Source: Alphaproteobacteria bacterium (GTDB lineage Bacteria > Bacteroidota > Bacteroidia > Bacteroidales > FEN-979). From it: DNA of 64,000 nt. The stretch is taken from NCBI GenBank assembly GCA_009928665.1, contig SACF01000003.1:1-64000 (forward strand), read 5' to 3'. Below the pieces are notes generated by a model. That model saw only the letters and a list, made by a program, of their open reading frames with translations. It was not told where the DNA came from and made no database searches. Each line of letters opens with the position of its first letter. Position 1 is the stretch's first letter. Below are positions 1-8,221 of the stretch, piece by piece. The position numbers and the translations under genes were made by a program.

Positions 1-600
1 GCGACGAATGCCGGTGTACCCATGCTGCCGGTATATAAAGGCAAGGGTAATGAGCGGCGAGGATTGGGCTGGAGGAGTAACCTATTGAAAAGCCTGTGCC
101 ATCACCAGGCCAAGACTGTGCAAGCCGCGAATGATACAGACCGATAAGGCAGGCAGCAAACTCAAATTGCACGTCATGCTGAAACCGGAAAACGCTGGAA
201 AAGCTCCCACTCAATCAACTCGTGTTACTAACGGGGATATTTAACATAATTTGGTTATAAGACAAAATACACCCCAAAAAAATAAATATGATTGTATTTT
301 GTATTATAACTACATGTTATGTTAATATAGACCCGTACTCGTCCAACTGAGGGTAGGAGACTGTTTGCAATCAAGAATATCTGGCTTGGAAAGCCAGAGG
401 GTGGGAGGGGAGCAGGAATGCTATCTGGGAGATATGGTTTGCTTCATAAGCTCGAAGAGAGAGCGCAATGAGGGAAACCAACCTAAGCAATATTACTGTG
501 AAAAGAAAACTGAAGCCAACCTGTGCTTTTTTAACACTGGTTGGCGCTGGCGCCATCGATTGAACCGATAAACTAAACATCGGACGTGACAGGCGCATAG
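1..600 (+). ncRNA. Structured non-coding segment, possible group II intron 5' fragment
   Basis: There is no convincing coding sequence here. The first bases (GCGAC) fit the inside of a group II intron 5' end (GTGCGAC). The segment is purine-rich with several short self-complementary stretches, including CTGGCTT/AAGCCAG near 380-397 and a 20-bp hairpin at 252-312. Its general look resembles domain I of bacterial group II introns. No reverse transcriptase ORF and no recognisable domain V follow, so if this is an intron it is a fragment. The family call is from memory of such sequences, not an alignment. Another structured RNA is possible. Confidence 0.35.
252..312 (+). repeat. 20-bp inverted repeat (RNA hairpin)
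   Basis: Arms at 252-271 and 293-312 pair over 20 positions with only G-U wobbles as exceptions, around a 21-nt loop. The arms contain ACAAAATACA and TGTATTTTGT. There is no T-run directly after the stem, so it does not look like a terminator. Wobble pairs inside a long stem suggest selection at the RNA level and support the structured-RNA reading of the region. Confidence 0.7.
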
Positions 601-652
601 TCAATATTATAAAAAAGAGAGGAGGAAAATTTGAAGCTAAATGGTTCCAGAA

Positions 653-1717
653 TCATATTATCCTTCTTGAAATTCTCAACTTGGGTCTTTCTGAAAACGA
701 AAATCTCTCCTCGAAATCCCCATTATTTATGTGCAATATTTTGCACAATTCTTCATTCGAATAACCTAGTACATCGTGATGAAGTTTGATGATCTCTTTT
801 AACAAATAAGGTTGTTCCTCTGGTAATGGAATTGGTTCGTTCTTATTAATTTTTTCTTTAGAAAACATGATTTGAAAATTCCGATAAGCATTGTCATTAA
901 TAGTATTAAGCTGTTTTGCTCGAAATAGCAGAGCTTTCATTGAAACCTTCCAATATCTTTTCAAATCACCAAGTTTGCTAAATGTCAAATTTCTTAAAGA
1001 ATCTGTAATTTCATCTTCTGGCATTAAAAATTCCGATGCGAAATTGTTGGCCTCAATTTCGACTTCCGATTCTAAGGATGGGATATTTTCCATGTGCATA
1101 ATCATATGGCCAAATTCATGAGCTAAAGAAAATCTTTGCCTGTCATTTGGCAGCATGGAATTAAGAAAAATCAACCTTGCTCCTTTATCACTTATCGAGG
1201 AAATTGCATCAATTTTTTCATGTATCAAATCAGTTTTAATAACAAGAATACCTTGATTCTCAATTATATTTACGAGATTGTTTATCGGGTTTTTAGGAAT
1301 ATTTAGTAAGTATCGTACTTTTCTTGCAATTTCTGCTGGACTTTCTTCAGATGGGTCATATATGATTTGCGGATTGATTGGCAATTCGATGGCCTCTATT
1401 AAGGAATCAATTTGCTTTTTAAGCAATTGAATAATTGCATCTATTTGAATAATAGTTCTTTGAGGAATAGTAATTCGTTTTCTGTAATAGTAGTGGCTTA
1501 CAGGTGTCGTGGGAGCGTTTTGATAAAAAAAGGAATGAGGGTAATCTAATAAATTACATAGTTTATCTAAAGCTCCATCAGGTAATGATTGGCATCCTTT
1601 CTCAGCCTTGGACAGTTTACTTTGTGAAATCCCGAGATTTTTAGCTAATTCACTTTGTACAATACCTCTCGATTCCCTCGCCAATATTATCATTTGTGGG
1701 TTTATCTCTTTGGCCAT
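653..1717 (-). CDS. XRE-family regulator fused to ImmA/IrrE metallopeptidase
   Basis: 354 aa. An N-terminal helix-turn-helix of the XRE type covers about residues 5-62. After a linker, an ImmA/IrrE-type zinc peptidase domain covers about 150-270, with the HEFGH motif at 200-204 and a likely third zinc ligand at E222 in the following EANNFASEFLMP-like stretch. In this family the peptidase cleaves a repressor or antitoxin and the HTH binds operator DNA, so it acts as a stress-responsive switch in mobile elements (ICEBs1 ImmA is the known example). It starts 7 bp after the stop of the upstream 200-aa gene, so the two are probably co-transcribed. Its target is not obvious: it may be an element regulator or the antitoxin half of a toxin-antitoxin pair. 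Confidence 0.85.
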   Translation of the reverse strand: MAKEINPQMIILARESRGIVQSELAKNLGISQSKLSKAEKGCQSLPDGALDKLCNLLDYPHSFFYQNAPTTPVSHYYYRKRITIPQRTIIQIDAIIQLLKKQIDSLIEAIELPINPQIIYDPSEESPAEIARKVRYLLNIPKNPINNLVNIIENQGILVIKTDLIHEKIDAISSISDKGARLIFLNSMLPNDRQRFSLAHEFGHMIMHMENIPSLESEVEIEANNFASEFLMPEDEITDSLRNLTFSKLGDLKRYWKVSMKALLFRAKQLNTINDNAYRNFQIMFSKEKINKNEPIPLPEEQPYLLKEIIKLHHDVLGYSNEELCKILHINNGDFEERFSFSERPKLRISRRII

Positions 1718-1724
1718 ATACTAT

Positions 1725-2327
1725 TTATTTAGCGTCCTTTTTCTTAATCAATTCGTCCTTCACTTTTATATTGAACTGTGGTAGCGAAGGATTTATTGGA
1801 ATATTTGGGACACGGATTGAAAGACCATCTGATTGGACAAAGTTGGTAATATTTTTTTCATAAAGTATATTACCATATTTAATGTACTGAAGCTTTATAG
1901 AATCTATTGAACTCCAGAAAACATCTACTTTGTAAACGAGAAAAACTATATGTTTATAAAGATTTTGAGCTTTTATTAAGTCGTCTTGAGCAGTTTTTAT
2001 GTTGGAAATCGGGTGTTTTTTTAAGAATAATAGATATTCGTCATTCAAAATAAAGAAGCCTCTTCTCGTAAAAGTTAGTGAGGGGATAAAATTAAAATCA
2101 TTGCGAGTGCAGTTTTTTTCTACTGTTTTAATAACCAAATTATTTAACATATTTGCACGAGTGGTAATATCAAACTCGGTGATATCAATTTGTAAGAATT
2201 TTGTAAAGAATGCCTCATATACTGAATTGGCAAGGTTAACAAATATTTCATTATTAGAAACAGAATCAAAACTTGCAGGATTAAATGATGCTTTTTCTGG
2301 AAAAAGAGTAAGTTGTTGGATTTGCAT
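1725..2327 (-). CDS. Unknown protein, partner of the XRE-ImmA gene
   Basis: 200 aa, family not recognised. The protein looks cytosolic: no signal peptide or membrane segment, a hydrophobic and aromatic core, and a lysine-rich C-terminal tail. The ATG at 2327 lies 27 nt after a TAnnTTTG promoter box on the minus strand, and the gene precedes the XRE-ImmA gene by only 7 bp. Two-gene units of an unknown protein followed by an HTH-ImmA protein often behave as regulator/target or toxin/antitoxin pairs. That role is an inference from context; nothing in the residues shows catalysis. Confidence 0.7.
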   Translation of the reverse strand: MQIQQLTLFPEKASFNPASFDSVSNNEIFVNLANSVYEAFFTKFLQIDITEFDITTRANMLNNLVIKTVEKNCTRNDFNFIPSLTFTRRGFFILNDEYLLFLKKHPISNIKTAQDDLIKAQNLYKHIVFLVYKVDVFWSSIDSIKLQYIKYGNILYEKNITNFVQSDGLSIRVPNIPINPSLPQFNIKVKDELIKKKDAK

Positions 2328-2353
2328 ACGAATAGTTTTAAAATTTCTCGCAA

Positions 2354-2361
2354 CAAATATA
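2354..2361 (-). promoter_or_regulatory. Promoter -7 box for the unknown/XRE-ImmA pair
   Basis: On the minus strand this reads TATATTTG, an exact match to the Bacteroidota -7 consensus TAnnTTTG, 27 nt upstream of the ATG at 2327. A TTG that could serve as the -33 element lies within the left arm of the neighbouring inverted repeat. Confidence 0.5.
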
Positions 2362-2378
2362 CAAATAATATTCCATAT

Positions 2379-2422
2379 TTATACCAATAAAATCATAAAA
2401 AATATTCCAAGTCTTGGTATAA
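2379..2422. promoter_or_regulatory. Inverted repeat TTATACCAA / TTGGTATAA, candidate operator
   Basis: Perfect 9-bp arms at 2379-2387 and 2414-2422 are separated by 26 bp. The right arm overlaps a second short dyad, CCAAG-T-CTTGG, at 2407-2417. The repeat sits directly upstream of the -7 box at 2354-2361 and would overlap the -33 region, the usual place for an autoregulatory operator. The XRE-type HTH encoded in the same transcription unit is the natural candidate binder. Apart from this, the gap 2328-2643 is AT-rich and holds no gene that I can see. Confidence 0.45.
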
Positions 2423-2643
2423 TTTCATAAGTGATTGATATAAAGTGCTATAATATAAAATTACATTCTAAAAACAAAATGAATTGTTTAGAACTTTTTA
2501 ATTTATCTTGAATATTCTGCATGAATAAGTACTATTTGATGCAAACCAACTATGTTGTTATGACATGTGCTTTTGAATGTATAATACTCGATTAATGAAT
2601 CAGGATAACATGATGTTGAATTTTGAAGAAGAGGTTTTGATTA

Positions 2644-3267
2644 CTAAATGGTCGAATGCATTAGTAAGGCAGATTGACTAGTAATAACTGGAATGTCTTG
2701 AAATAAACAATCCTTATCATGAGTCACAAAAGGAATATTTTTTCCCTTTAAAAAATGGTAGTAGTACAAATCATTGAAATCCATGCTTAATGCTGCGAGA
2801 GAGGGTAGAAAAGAAAAGGGAGAAATGGTGGTAAAATCGTCATCGATTAATATTACATAATCCTGAAACGCACATAGATCTGATGTGAGGGTTTTTATTT
2901 GTTTCTTATAATCTGAATGCGGGTTTTCTCGATAATCACTCTTGTAATTATGTGATTTATATGTATCACCGCCGCCGAAAAACAACTTCATTGCTACATT
3001 TCGCATATAGGCATTGATAATCTCTGAAAGTAACAGACTAGTTAAAATAACTTTTGGACGGTGTTTTATCCTTTTTGCTACTACCGGATCACGAATCTCA
3101 TTAAGGTTTATAATTGCTTCAAAAAAATCTTGATAGGGGACTTCTTCGGAGGTGACTCCCTTCAGTCCATAGCATTTTAAGATTGCTATCCAAACGTTAG
3201 CATCACAAAAATAGCATGGATGGTTTTCGGGAATATAATCTTTGATATGATGAATTGGATAAGCCAT
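2644..3267 (-). CDS. PIN-domain ribonuclease-like protein
   Basis: 207 aa from the ATG at 3267, which overlaps the previous stop as TAATG; an upstream in-frame TTG is less likely. PIN-fold acidic positions are visible (numbered from the upstream TTG): D25 in CDANVW, E85 in LLLSEI, D166 and D169 in MDFND, and D187/D189 in THDKD. PIN domains are metal-dependent nucleases, mostly RNases of toxin-antitoxin systems. No small antitoxin sits next to it. Instead it is translationally coupled to a STAS-like gene and follows a GHKL ATPase gene, so control by partner switching is an inference worth testing. It is the last gene of the minus-strand defence run. Confidence 0.75.
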   Translation of the reverse strand: MAYPIHHIKDYIPENHPCYFCDANVWIAILKCYGLKGVTSEEVPYQDFFEAIINLNEIRDPVVAKRIKHRPKVILTSLLLSEIINAYMRNVAMKLFFGGGDTYKSHNYKSDYRENPHSDYKKQIKTLTSDLCAFQDYVILIDDDFTTISPFSFLPSLAALSMDFNDLYYYHFLKGKNIPFVTHDKDCLFQDIPVITSQSALLMHSTI

Positions 3268-3605
3268 TACGAACAAAAGAGTTCGGAGATCGCTTCTTCT
3301 TGAAATTTAATTTTATCAGGTGTCGTTGCAAGTGCAATAGAATCTTGGATTGTTTCCTGCCAGTTTGGATGATTATCAATGCCACTAATGGTTAGTAACT
3401 TGGCAGTCTGGGAAAGTTCTAGAAAGGCCTTGCCAATTGACGCATTACAAAAGCCAGAAGTTATATTTCTTAATCCTTCAAAGGATAATGTAATTGGTTG
3501 ATTTGAAGAAATATAAGGTTTTATTACCTCGAAGACTTGTAATCCAAATTTATGCAAGATTGCATTCTGGGTACCAATAATATCGGTAATACGAACTTCG
3601 TTCAT
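3267..3605 (-). CDS. STAS-like domain protein (DUF4325 type)
   Basis: 112 aa from the ATG at 3605; a TTG four codons upstream is possible. The core SFEGLRNITSGFCNASIG at about residues 41-58 matches the DUF4325 signature, a fold related to STAS/anti-sigma antagonist domains, in which a beta strand leads to a helix carrying a regulatory Ser/Thr. T49 and S50 lie at that turn. STAS proteins work by binding GHKL-type kinases, and one is encoded immediately upstream. The stop codon overlaps the start of the PIN gene, which suggests a fixed ratio of the two products. Function is inferred from fold and context. Confidence 0.75.
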   Translation of the reverse strand: MNEVRITDIIGTQNAILHKFGLQVFEVIKPYISSNQPITLSFEGLRNITSGFCNASIGKAFLELSQTAKLLTISGIDNHPNWQETIQDSIALATTPDKIKFQEEAISELFCS

Positions 3606-3667
3606 AGGAAACCACAAATTTAGGTTATTTTATTTCAGATTTCAAATAAAAAAATGAAAGAAGTAAA

Positions 3668-4537
3668 TTAATTGCCATTTCTTAAGAAATGGAATATAAG
3701 ATGGATAGTTGTCCCAACGAATGGATATGGAACTGAATGTGTTGTGACGTTTTTGTTCGTTAAATTATAATAACAATCATCAGATATTATATGCATAGAT
3801 CCACCCGATTTATAGCAATAACAAAAAATTCGCTTGAGACCAGTCCCCCCAAGAGCACCAACTTTCGTTGAGTTTCCCTTTATAGCCCAATCGATTGCTG
3901 CTGATCCTTTAGTAATTCTTCCATTGTTTTTAGTAAACTCGGTTATTTTCTTTAGAAAGCCATCACCAAGATCAACTAATGTAAATTTTAGTTCGCATTG
4001 TTTTGGGAAATATTGGCCACAAATAAAAATAGGTTCATTCGTATTTGCATGTAATCCAACATTATCATAAATCTCAAAATAACTGTTTTTAACTTTCTCT
4101 TTGTCTTGGAGTGTAAGTGATTCTAAGCCTCTCTGGTGCAAAAAGTCTCGCTCAATATAGTTACAAAATCCATCAACATCATCTTGTGAAAAGCATGACA
4201 ATGGAATTGTAGTATCTCTATTGTCAAAGGGTTTAAATGTAAATTGTTTTCCTGCAACATGGCTAAAAAAACCATTTCTAGAAAAAATATTCAGGTCAAC
4301 TCTAGCAGAATTAAAATCGATGAAAGTCTTGACATTTCGACTTGCTTTTAAATGGTGAATCATAGCAAAAAGCAAGGAACATAGATTTGCATCCATGAAG
4401 TTAATACCATCAAAATTCAAAGTTACCCAACAGTCCTTATGAGTTCTGGCATAATTATAAAAGCCTAATAATGATAAATGACCAGAGATGTCTGTAAATA
4501 TTTGTTGATTTGGTGATTGTAAAAGATACTCAGCCAT
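3668..4537 (-). CDS. STAS-like domain fused to GHKL (histidine kinase-like) ATPase
   Basis: 289 aa from the ATG at 4537 (an in-frame TTG lies at 4558). Residues about 37-91 look like a STAS/MlaB domain (VTLNFDGINFMDANLCSLLF). The C-terminal half has the GHKL ATP-binding boxes: N-box SYFEIYDNVGLHA (N159), a DLGDGF G1-like box at about 189-194, and GALGGTGL at about 227-234. There is no phosphoacceptor histidine or transmembrane segment, so it is not a classical sensor kinase. RsbW/SpoIIAB-like ATPases with these boxes bind or phosphorylate STAS partners, and one is encoded 62 bp downstream. It follows the HerA-like gene after 87 bp and may belong to the same transcript. Confidence 0.75.
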   Translation of the reverse strand: MAEYLLQSPNQQIFTDISGHLSLLGFYNYARTHKDCWVTLNFDGINFMDANLCSLLFAMIHHLKASRNVKTFIDFNSARVDLNIFSRNGFFSHVAGKQFTFKPFDNRDTTIPLSCFSQDDVDGFCNYIERDFLHQRGLESLTLQDKEKVKNSYFEIYDNVGLHANTNEPIFICGQYFPKQCELKFTLVDLGDGFLKKITEFTKNNGRITKGSAAIDWAIKGNSTKVGALGGTGLKRIFCYCYKSGGSMHIISDDCYYNLTNKNVTTHSVPYPFVGTTIHLIFHFLRNGN

Positions 4538-4624
4538 AAATGATATGAAAATTACCAAATATTATTTCCAAATAGGGATGGTTGTTACTTTCGATGTGAG
4601 GATAATACTTCAGTCACATACCAA

Positions 4625-6217
4625 TTAAATCAAATGGCTAACTTTGATTTTTTTGTATTTCTTACCCATCCCCAGAGTTATTGCTGTTGGATTTTTAATA
4701 ATGAGTTCACCCTTCTGTAACCCGGAAATAGCTTCTTTGATTTCGTTGAAGTCTTTGCCGGATACGCCGAAGAGGTCTTTGATCACGCCATCGTTGATGG
4801 ATTGCTGCTTCATGATGAGGGGGTATTGGGCATTGGCATAAAAATCGAAGTACTCGCTTTTGTAGCTTTCCATGTTCTGGGTGGCTAATATTATGCTGAT
4901 GCCTTTGTTGCGACCAACGGCAATGATGTCGCGGAGGGGTTTGTTGTCGAATCCAAGCATGTAGTGGGCTTCGTCGATAATGGTAAAGTGACGGAGTTCA
5001 ACACACTCTTCGTCGGATAGTTGTTTCGGAAGGTGTTCATAGATCATATTCAGTTTTGATACTATGAAATAGACAATTGCTTTTGCTAGGATTCCGTCTT
5101 TTGGGAAGGCATCCATTTTAATAATGTAGCTTTCTTTGATAAGATCAATGGTGTCTACTTTGGCAAACAGGTTGGACCGGATCAGTTGCTTAAAAACGGA
5201 TTTAATGCTGTCATCTTTGACTTGGTCTCGCTCCGGTTGAAGTTTAGTATATTCTTTCAGGATTAATTCAAAAGTAATTGGTTTGCTAAGGGTAGATCGG
5301 TAGGCATTGATGATTGCCTCTGAAAGCCGGTTGTTCATGTTGGCGCTCATCCGGGCATTGTCGATGGCAATTATTGCATTGGCTAATTCGGTTGAATACA
5401 GATTGATTTCGTTTTGCGTTTTACCGGTAAAATCCTTGAATGGGGTTATCGGGAGAGGTGAGGCGATGGGATTTAAAATTGATGACCGGTCGGTTTCAAA
5501 AAGGCTGAGCCAGGAATTGTTGGCTGGGTCAGAAAACTCACCTTTGTAATCAAAAAGTAGAAAATTAACCGGGTAGGAACTGTCAATTGATCGTTTGCGG
5601 ATTTCATTTATCAATACGGCCAAAAGGTTAGATTTTCCGGAACCAGTGCTGCCTGCAATAATGATCTGGGTGTTTGTTACTTCTCTTCCATTAAGATTCA
5701 AATAGGCCGGAATATCATCTTCGTAGTTACCAATATTCAGTTTGAGAAATGGTATTGCTCCCGCTCTAGTACCGCTTTGCGTTAGAGTGTTCATCAGCCA
5801 TTCCTCAGAGATATGTTCATTGGAAAGTAATCGGGCACCACGGAGAATTTCTGCATTTATTATCTTGCTTTTCAACATTGTATTACCCCAGTCAATGTTG
5901 ATCCCTCGGTAACGGAGTTTGAGTAAACCAGAGTAAACCAATCCAAGGTTATGCAAAGTGAACAGGTTCTCGAAAATGCGATTGCTAGTTTTTGAAAGTT
6001 GAACTTGTTCAATTGTCGATAAATCCCGATGTTCCTGACTTGTCAAACCGGCAAGGAGGCAAATTCTCATTATTTTGTTGCCATTTAGTGTTACCGGTTT
6101 CTGATTGATTGAATAATCGGTGAGATTGATACGCTGATCTAACTTGGAACGAACCTCTGAAAGATCTTCCATGAGACCTTCAGATTGTCTTATGTTTTGT
6201 AGGTTGATGGTTGGCAT
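4625..6217 (-). CDS. HerA-like (DUF87/FtsK-HerA superfamily) ATPase
   Basis: 530 aa. The Walker A motif GSTGSGKS is at 189-196 and the Walker B motif FTIIDEAH lies in the C-terminal third, followed by a sensor-like VGRNKGISIILATQN stretch. This order is typical of HerA-type hexameric DNA pumps used in end resection and many anti-phage systems. The first about 160 residues form a separate domain; an LSKTSN stretch followed by a helical GLLKLRYRG region is faintly reminiscent of DndE, but this is too weak to call. The start is 2 nt after the DndD-like gene's stop, so the two ATPases are made together. The substrate is probably dsDNA. Confidence 0.85.
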   Translation of the reverse strand: MPTINLQNIRQSEGLMEDLSEVRSKLDQRINLTDYSINQKPVTLNGNKIMRICLLAGLTSQEHRDLSTIEQVQLSKTSNRIFENLFTLHNLGLVYSGLLKLRYRGINIDWGNTMLKSKIINAEILRGARLLSNEHISEEWLMNTLTQSGTRAGAIPFLKLNIGNYEDDIPAYLNLNGREVTNTQIIIAGSTGSGKSNLLAVLINEIRKRSIDSSYPVNFLLFDYKGEFSDPANNSWLSLFETDRSSILNPIASPLPITPFKDFTGKTQNEINLYSTELANAIIAIDNARMSANMNNRLSEAIINAYRSTLSKPITFELILKEYTKLQPERDQVKDDSIKSVFKQLIRSNLFAKVDTIDLIKESYIIKMDAFPKDGILAKAIVYFIVSKLNMIYEHLPKQLSDEECVELRHFTIIDEAHYMLGFDNKPLRDIIAVGRNKGISIILATQNMESYKSEYFDFYANAQYPLIMKQQSINDGVIKDLFGVSGKDFNEIKEAISGLQKGELIIKNPTAITLGMGKKYKKIKVSHLI

Positions 6218-6219
6218 AT

Positions 6220-8220
6220 TTAATCTTTTTGCATAAATCCAAAGTAACCAGATTGAATTTTAGTAAGTTGCTTTTCACGGTCGCGGATCAGTGTAAATGA
6301 TTTTGAGATGAAAGAATCAATTTTGTCAAGATCGCTGTGTGGCCGTATTTCGCTGTCGGAACTTAAAAGGATAGTTTGATGCGATAATTCGGGAAAATAG
6401 TTTTCAAGGACAGTGGCCCTGCTATTTTCATCCAAAACCCCCATGACAGTATCAATCATGACAGGCGGATCATAATCTCCATATTCATGAAGCGCTTTGA
6501 GCAAAACCTGCACAACAACCTGTTTTGAAGCGGTATTTAATTGATTCAGGTAAATTTCATTTCCGGATTTATGATAGATTTTGAATGTAAGGTTTGAGAG
6601 GTTTTCAGACAGCTCAACCCGATCGATCACATCCTTATATGCAGCAAGGTTGATGTTTAAATCCTGTTTCATTTTATTTTCAATCTGCTGCTTTTTAGCT
6701 TTTAGCAACTTGTTTGCAACATCGTCGAAAAATGCTTTTAATTTACCCAATGCTTCATATTTTGGGTCTGGTTCCTGGTTGGTCTGAATGTCGAACTGAT
6801 GTAATCGTTTGTCTATTTTTGTGATCTCAATCACTATATCATCAATGCTTTTTTCAAGACGCTGGATATTGGTCTCATTTTCTTCGTATGCCTTTAATAA
6901 GGTATAGTCCCGACCAGTAATCTGGGCTTTCATCTGTTCTATTTGTGCTTCCAAAGCCGGAATTTGTTTGATAGAGAGGTCAAGTTCTATCTGTTGTTGG
7001 TTTAGCACAGGAAAAGGATTTGCAAATTTTTTACCAAGTAGCGCTTCCAATGCTTTAATTTCCGAAAAGTCAAGAAAATCGTATTCGCTGTTAGAAATCG
7101 TCTTACTTGAATCAGAAATTACATAATCGACCAGATCACTAATTTGTATGTCTTTGACGGTTAAGTTGTTTTGTTTTAGGTAGCGGACAATAATTTCACT
7201 GACGGCTTCGACCTGCTCCGGCGTAAGATTGCTGTTTAACTGCTGTTCTTTTTCCTTTGTGATTTTAAGAATCAGATTTACTTCCGGTTTTATTGCCTCG
7301 ATTAATTTGGGAAGGCAAACATTTACCTCAATGTCTTTTACAAATGCATCAATATCTGCCCGATAGAGCATTTCACGTTTTAAGATATTGTCAATTTGCA
7401 ACTTGGTTTGTTCTATTTTGGATTTTATGGCCGTCTCCTGATTTATACCAGCTTTAAGATTATCGTAGATTTCTTTGTTTGCGACAGAATATTGCATTGC
7501 ATCTTGTAGTTGAACGCCAAGGTTTTTTTGTTCCTCCTCCTTCTTCTTCTTTGCTTCAACCAATTGTAAATACTCATTTTTTTCATTCTCAACCTGAATG
7601 CGCTGGGCTGTATAAGATTGGTACAGGTTTTCAGCAGATTTCGCTAACTGTAGGTACTTATTGAAGCCCATCACATTCTCGATATTTTCCTTAATAACCC
7701 GGTTCAGTTGGTCTTCTTTCAACAAGCTTCCAGCTTCCATGGCATCAAAAAGGAAATAGCGACTCAACTCCTGTGGAAGATTGGCTTTGATGATTTTATT
7801 AACCTGGGCTTCCTGTTCTGCCCTTTGGGCCGGTGGGGTTGCAGTGCCATACAGAAAGATTGTGCCATTCATATTTAGCTTTACACTTTCGACCGGATTT
7901 CCTGTCGGATTGAGCCGATAGGTACGACTTAGAACATAGTGCTGATCTTCTGAAAGAACTTTTCCCATGAAATGCAGCTCCAGCTCAATTTTCTCATCCA
8001 CATGCCCTAATGCACCGGCATTCAATAACTCACGGAAATGTCGGGCTGAGTGAATTTGCAATCCATACAATGCGCCGTAAATAGCTTCAAAAAAGGTGGT
8101 TTTTCCACCACCGTTAGCCCCGCCGATCAGGATGATAGGCTTATCTGCTAAAACAGAAATGTCGAGATCGAGGTTCAGGTAAGTTTTAAAATTCCTAGCT
8201 TTAATTCGTTTAATCAGCAT
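6220..8220 (-). CDS. DndD-like SMC/ABC-type ATPase
   Basis: 666 aa. Walker A GGANGGGKTT is at 33-42. A long coiled-coil-rich centre follows (about 180-570). The ABC half-site at the C-terminus includes PVMIDTVMGVLDENSR and SHQTILLSSDSEI, closely following the DndD pattern (PvviDTP...LD..HR and shQvilLS). Two places depart from the family: the signature region reads LNTASKQ rather than LSxGE-like, and the residue after DT is V rather than P. DndD acts with the Dnd sulfur-modification proteins, but no DndB, DndC or cysteine desulfurase is encoded here. The partners are a type III methyltransferase and helicase, so it is more likely a nucleic-acid sensor or clamp in a hybrid system. Confidence 0.85.
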   Translation of the reverse strand: MLIKRIKARNFKTYLNLDLDISVLADKPIILIGGANGGGKTTFFEAIYGALYGLQIHSARHFRELLNAGALGHVDEKIELELHFMGKVLSEDQHYVLSRTYRLNPTGNPVESVKLNMNGTIFLYGTATPPAQRAEQEAQVNKIIKANLPQELSRYFLFDAMEAGSLLKEDQLNRVIKENIENVMGFNKYLQLAKSAENLYQSYTAQRIQVENEKNEYLQLVEAKKKKEEEQKNLGVQLQDAMQYSVANKEIYDNLKAGINQETAIKSKIEQTKLQIDNILKREMLYRADIDAFVKDIEVNVCLPKLIEAIKPEVNLILKITKEKEQQLNSNLTPEQVEAVSEIIVRYLKQNNLTVKDIQISDLVDYVISDSSKTISNSEYDFLDFSEIKALEALLGKKFANPFPVLNQQQIELDLSIKQIPALEAQIEQMKAQITGRDYTLLKAYEENETNIQRLEKSIDDIVIEITKIDKRLHQFDIQTNQEPDPKYEALGKLKAFFDDVANKLLKAKKQQIENKMKQDLNINLAAYKDVIDRVELSENLSNLTFKIYHKSGNEIYLNQLNTASKQVVVQVLLKALHEYGDYDPPVMIDTVMGVLDENSRATVLENYFPELSHQTILLSSDSEIRPHSDLDKIDSFISKSFTLIRDREKQLTKIQSGYFGFMQKD

Positions 8221-8221
8221 T

